DNA of 5,103 bases, taken from the NCBI GenBank assembly GCA_002333145.1, contig DDBN01000037.1, positions 10,247 to 15,349 on the forward strand, written 5' to 3'. The position numbers and the translations under genes are program-made. Shown piece by piece: positions 4,744-5,103 of the stretch. The stretch is from Moraxellaceae bacterium UBA2031 (GTDB taxonomy: Bacteria > Pseudomonadota > Gammaproteobacteria > Pseudomonadales > Moraxellaceae). The first letter of the stretch is position 1, and each line of letters starts with the position of its first letter. The notes beneath the pieces are model-generated. The model did not search any database. It had not been told where the DNA came from and was given only the letters and a program-made list of their open reading frames with translations.

Positions 4744-5103
4744 GTGAACATACCCTCCAATCCAGTTGTGTATTACCCAGAATCGCTTGCCACGGCCGAC
4801 GCCGAAGAAGATGAGTTGGTTGTGCCGGGCGGCGATGAGCCGGCTACAGGCATTCCTGATAATCTCGACAAGAAGTCCCGCCTTGAGTTCAACAAACTGC
4901 AGAAGCGTTTGCGCCGAAATGTTGGTCTGGCCATTACCGACTTCAACATGATTGAAGAGGGAGACCGGGTAATGGTGTGTCTGTCTGGTGGCAAGGACAG
5001 CTACACCATGCTGGAGATCTTGCTGAATCTACAGATCAGTGCGCCGGTGAAGTTTGATCTTGTGGCGGTTAATCTGGATCAGAAGCAGCCAGGGTTCCCC
5101 GAA
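4744..5103 (+). CDS. ttcA: tRNA 2-thiocytidine biosynthesis protein TtcA, N-terminal part (3' end outside window)
   Basis: TtcA is an ATP-dependent, iron-sulfur-containing enzyme that thiolates cytidine 32 of certain tRNAs. The first 120 codons are in the window. They include NKLQKRLRRNVG (50-61), ITDFNMIEEGDRVMVCL (64-80), the PP-loop ATP-binding motif SGGKDS (81-86) with YTMLEIL, and NLDQKQPGFPE at the right edge, all closely matching E. coli TtcA. The CxxC cysteines and the rest of the catalytic domain lie beyond the window. The frame is open back to a TGA at 4705-4707. No ATG occurs before codon 69, which is already inside the conserved block, so the start is taken as GTG 4744, with GTG 4768 as an alternative; neither has a clear ribosome-binding site. 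The N-terminus is about 34 residues longer than in E. coli and acidic. Confidence 0.93.
   Translation, partial: MNIPSNPVVYYPESLATADAEEDELVVPGGDEPATGIPDNLDKKSRLEFNKLQKRLRRNVGLAITDFNMIEEGDRVMVCLSGGKDSYTMLEILLNLQISAPVKFDLVAVNLDQKQPGFPE

Noticed and set aside
1..5103. tRNA or rRNA genes, CRISPR arrays, insertion sequences, prophage or defence genes
   Set aside because: None of their signatures was seen. All longer frames with credible products are conserved housekeeping genes on one strand.

Overview
The window is an ordinary core-genome stretch of a gammaproteobacterium. All recognised genes lie on the + strand in the order cmk (3' end only), rpsA, ihfB, lapA, pyrF, a short-chain dehydrogenase/reductase (SDR) gene, and ttcA (5' end only). 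The cmk-rpsA-ihfB order and the very close match of S1, IHF-beta, OMP decarboxylase and TtcA to their enterobacterial counterparts (compared from memory) place it in Gammaproteobacteria. The lone lapA without lapB, and pyrF followed by an SDR gene, fit a Pseudomonadales/Oceanospirillales-type genome better than an enteric one. The species cannot be named. I see no mobile element, CRISPR array, tRNA or rRNA, and no stretch that looks horizontally acquired.

Layout. Bases 1-327 are the end of cytidylate kinase. Bases 328-504 are a structured leader in front of rpsA, with a long interrupted hairpin (390-427) and a GNRA-loop hairpin (475-490), but almost no Shine-Dalgarno sequence. rpsA (505-2178) encodes a full-length six-domain ribosomal protein S1 and ends at a strong intrinsic terminator (2199-2230). 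Bases 2231-2387 carry a good sigma-70-type promoter, a near-consensus IHF site overlapping its -10 box, and a leader hairpin. ihfB (2388-2735) follows, with lapA (2737-3024) one base behind it. A 92-base gap holds a -10-like TACAAT enclosed in an 8-bp inverted repeat, then pyrF (3117-3839) and, 20 bases later, the SDR gene (3860-4654). A short gap with promoter-like hexamers leads into ttcA (4744 to the right edge), which runs out of the window and begins with GTG.

How the genes fit together. cmk and pyrF are pyrimidine-nucleotide genes, rpsA and ttcA serve translation (mRNA recruitment and tRNA 2-thiolation), ihfB encodes a nucleoid protein, and lapA an inner-membrane protein linked to LPS assembly in E. 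coli. Three transcription units are suggested: (cmk)-rpsA up to the terminator, ihfB-lapA possibly reading on into pyrF-SDR, and ttcA. The points most worth a second look are regulatory: the IHF-like site on the ihfB promoter, the rpsA leader with a small upstream frame overlapping the S1 start, and the symmetric element around the pyrF -10 box. At protein level they are the Asn-to-Asp change in the SDR catalytic tetrad, the C-terminal tail on IHF-beta and the acidic N-terminal extension on TtcA. I found no convincing undescribed multi-gene system here.
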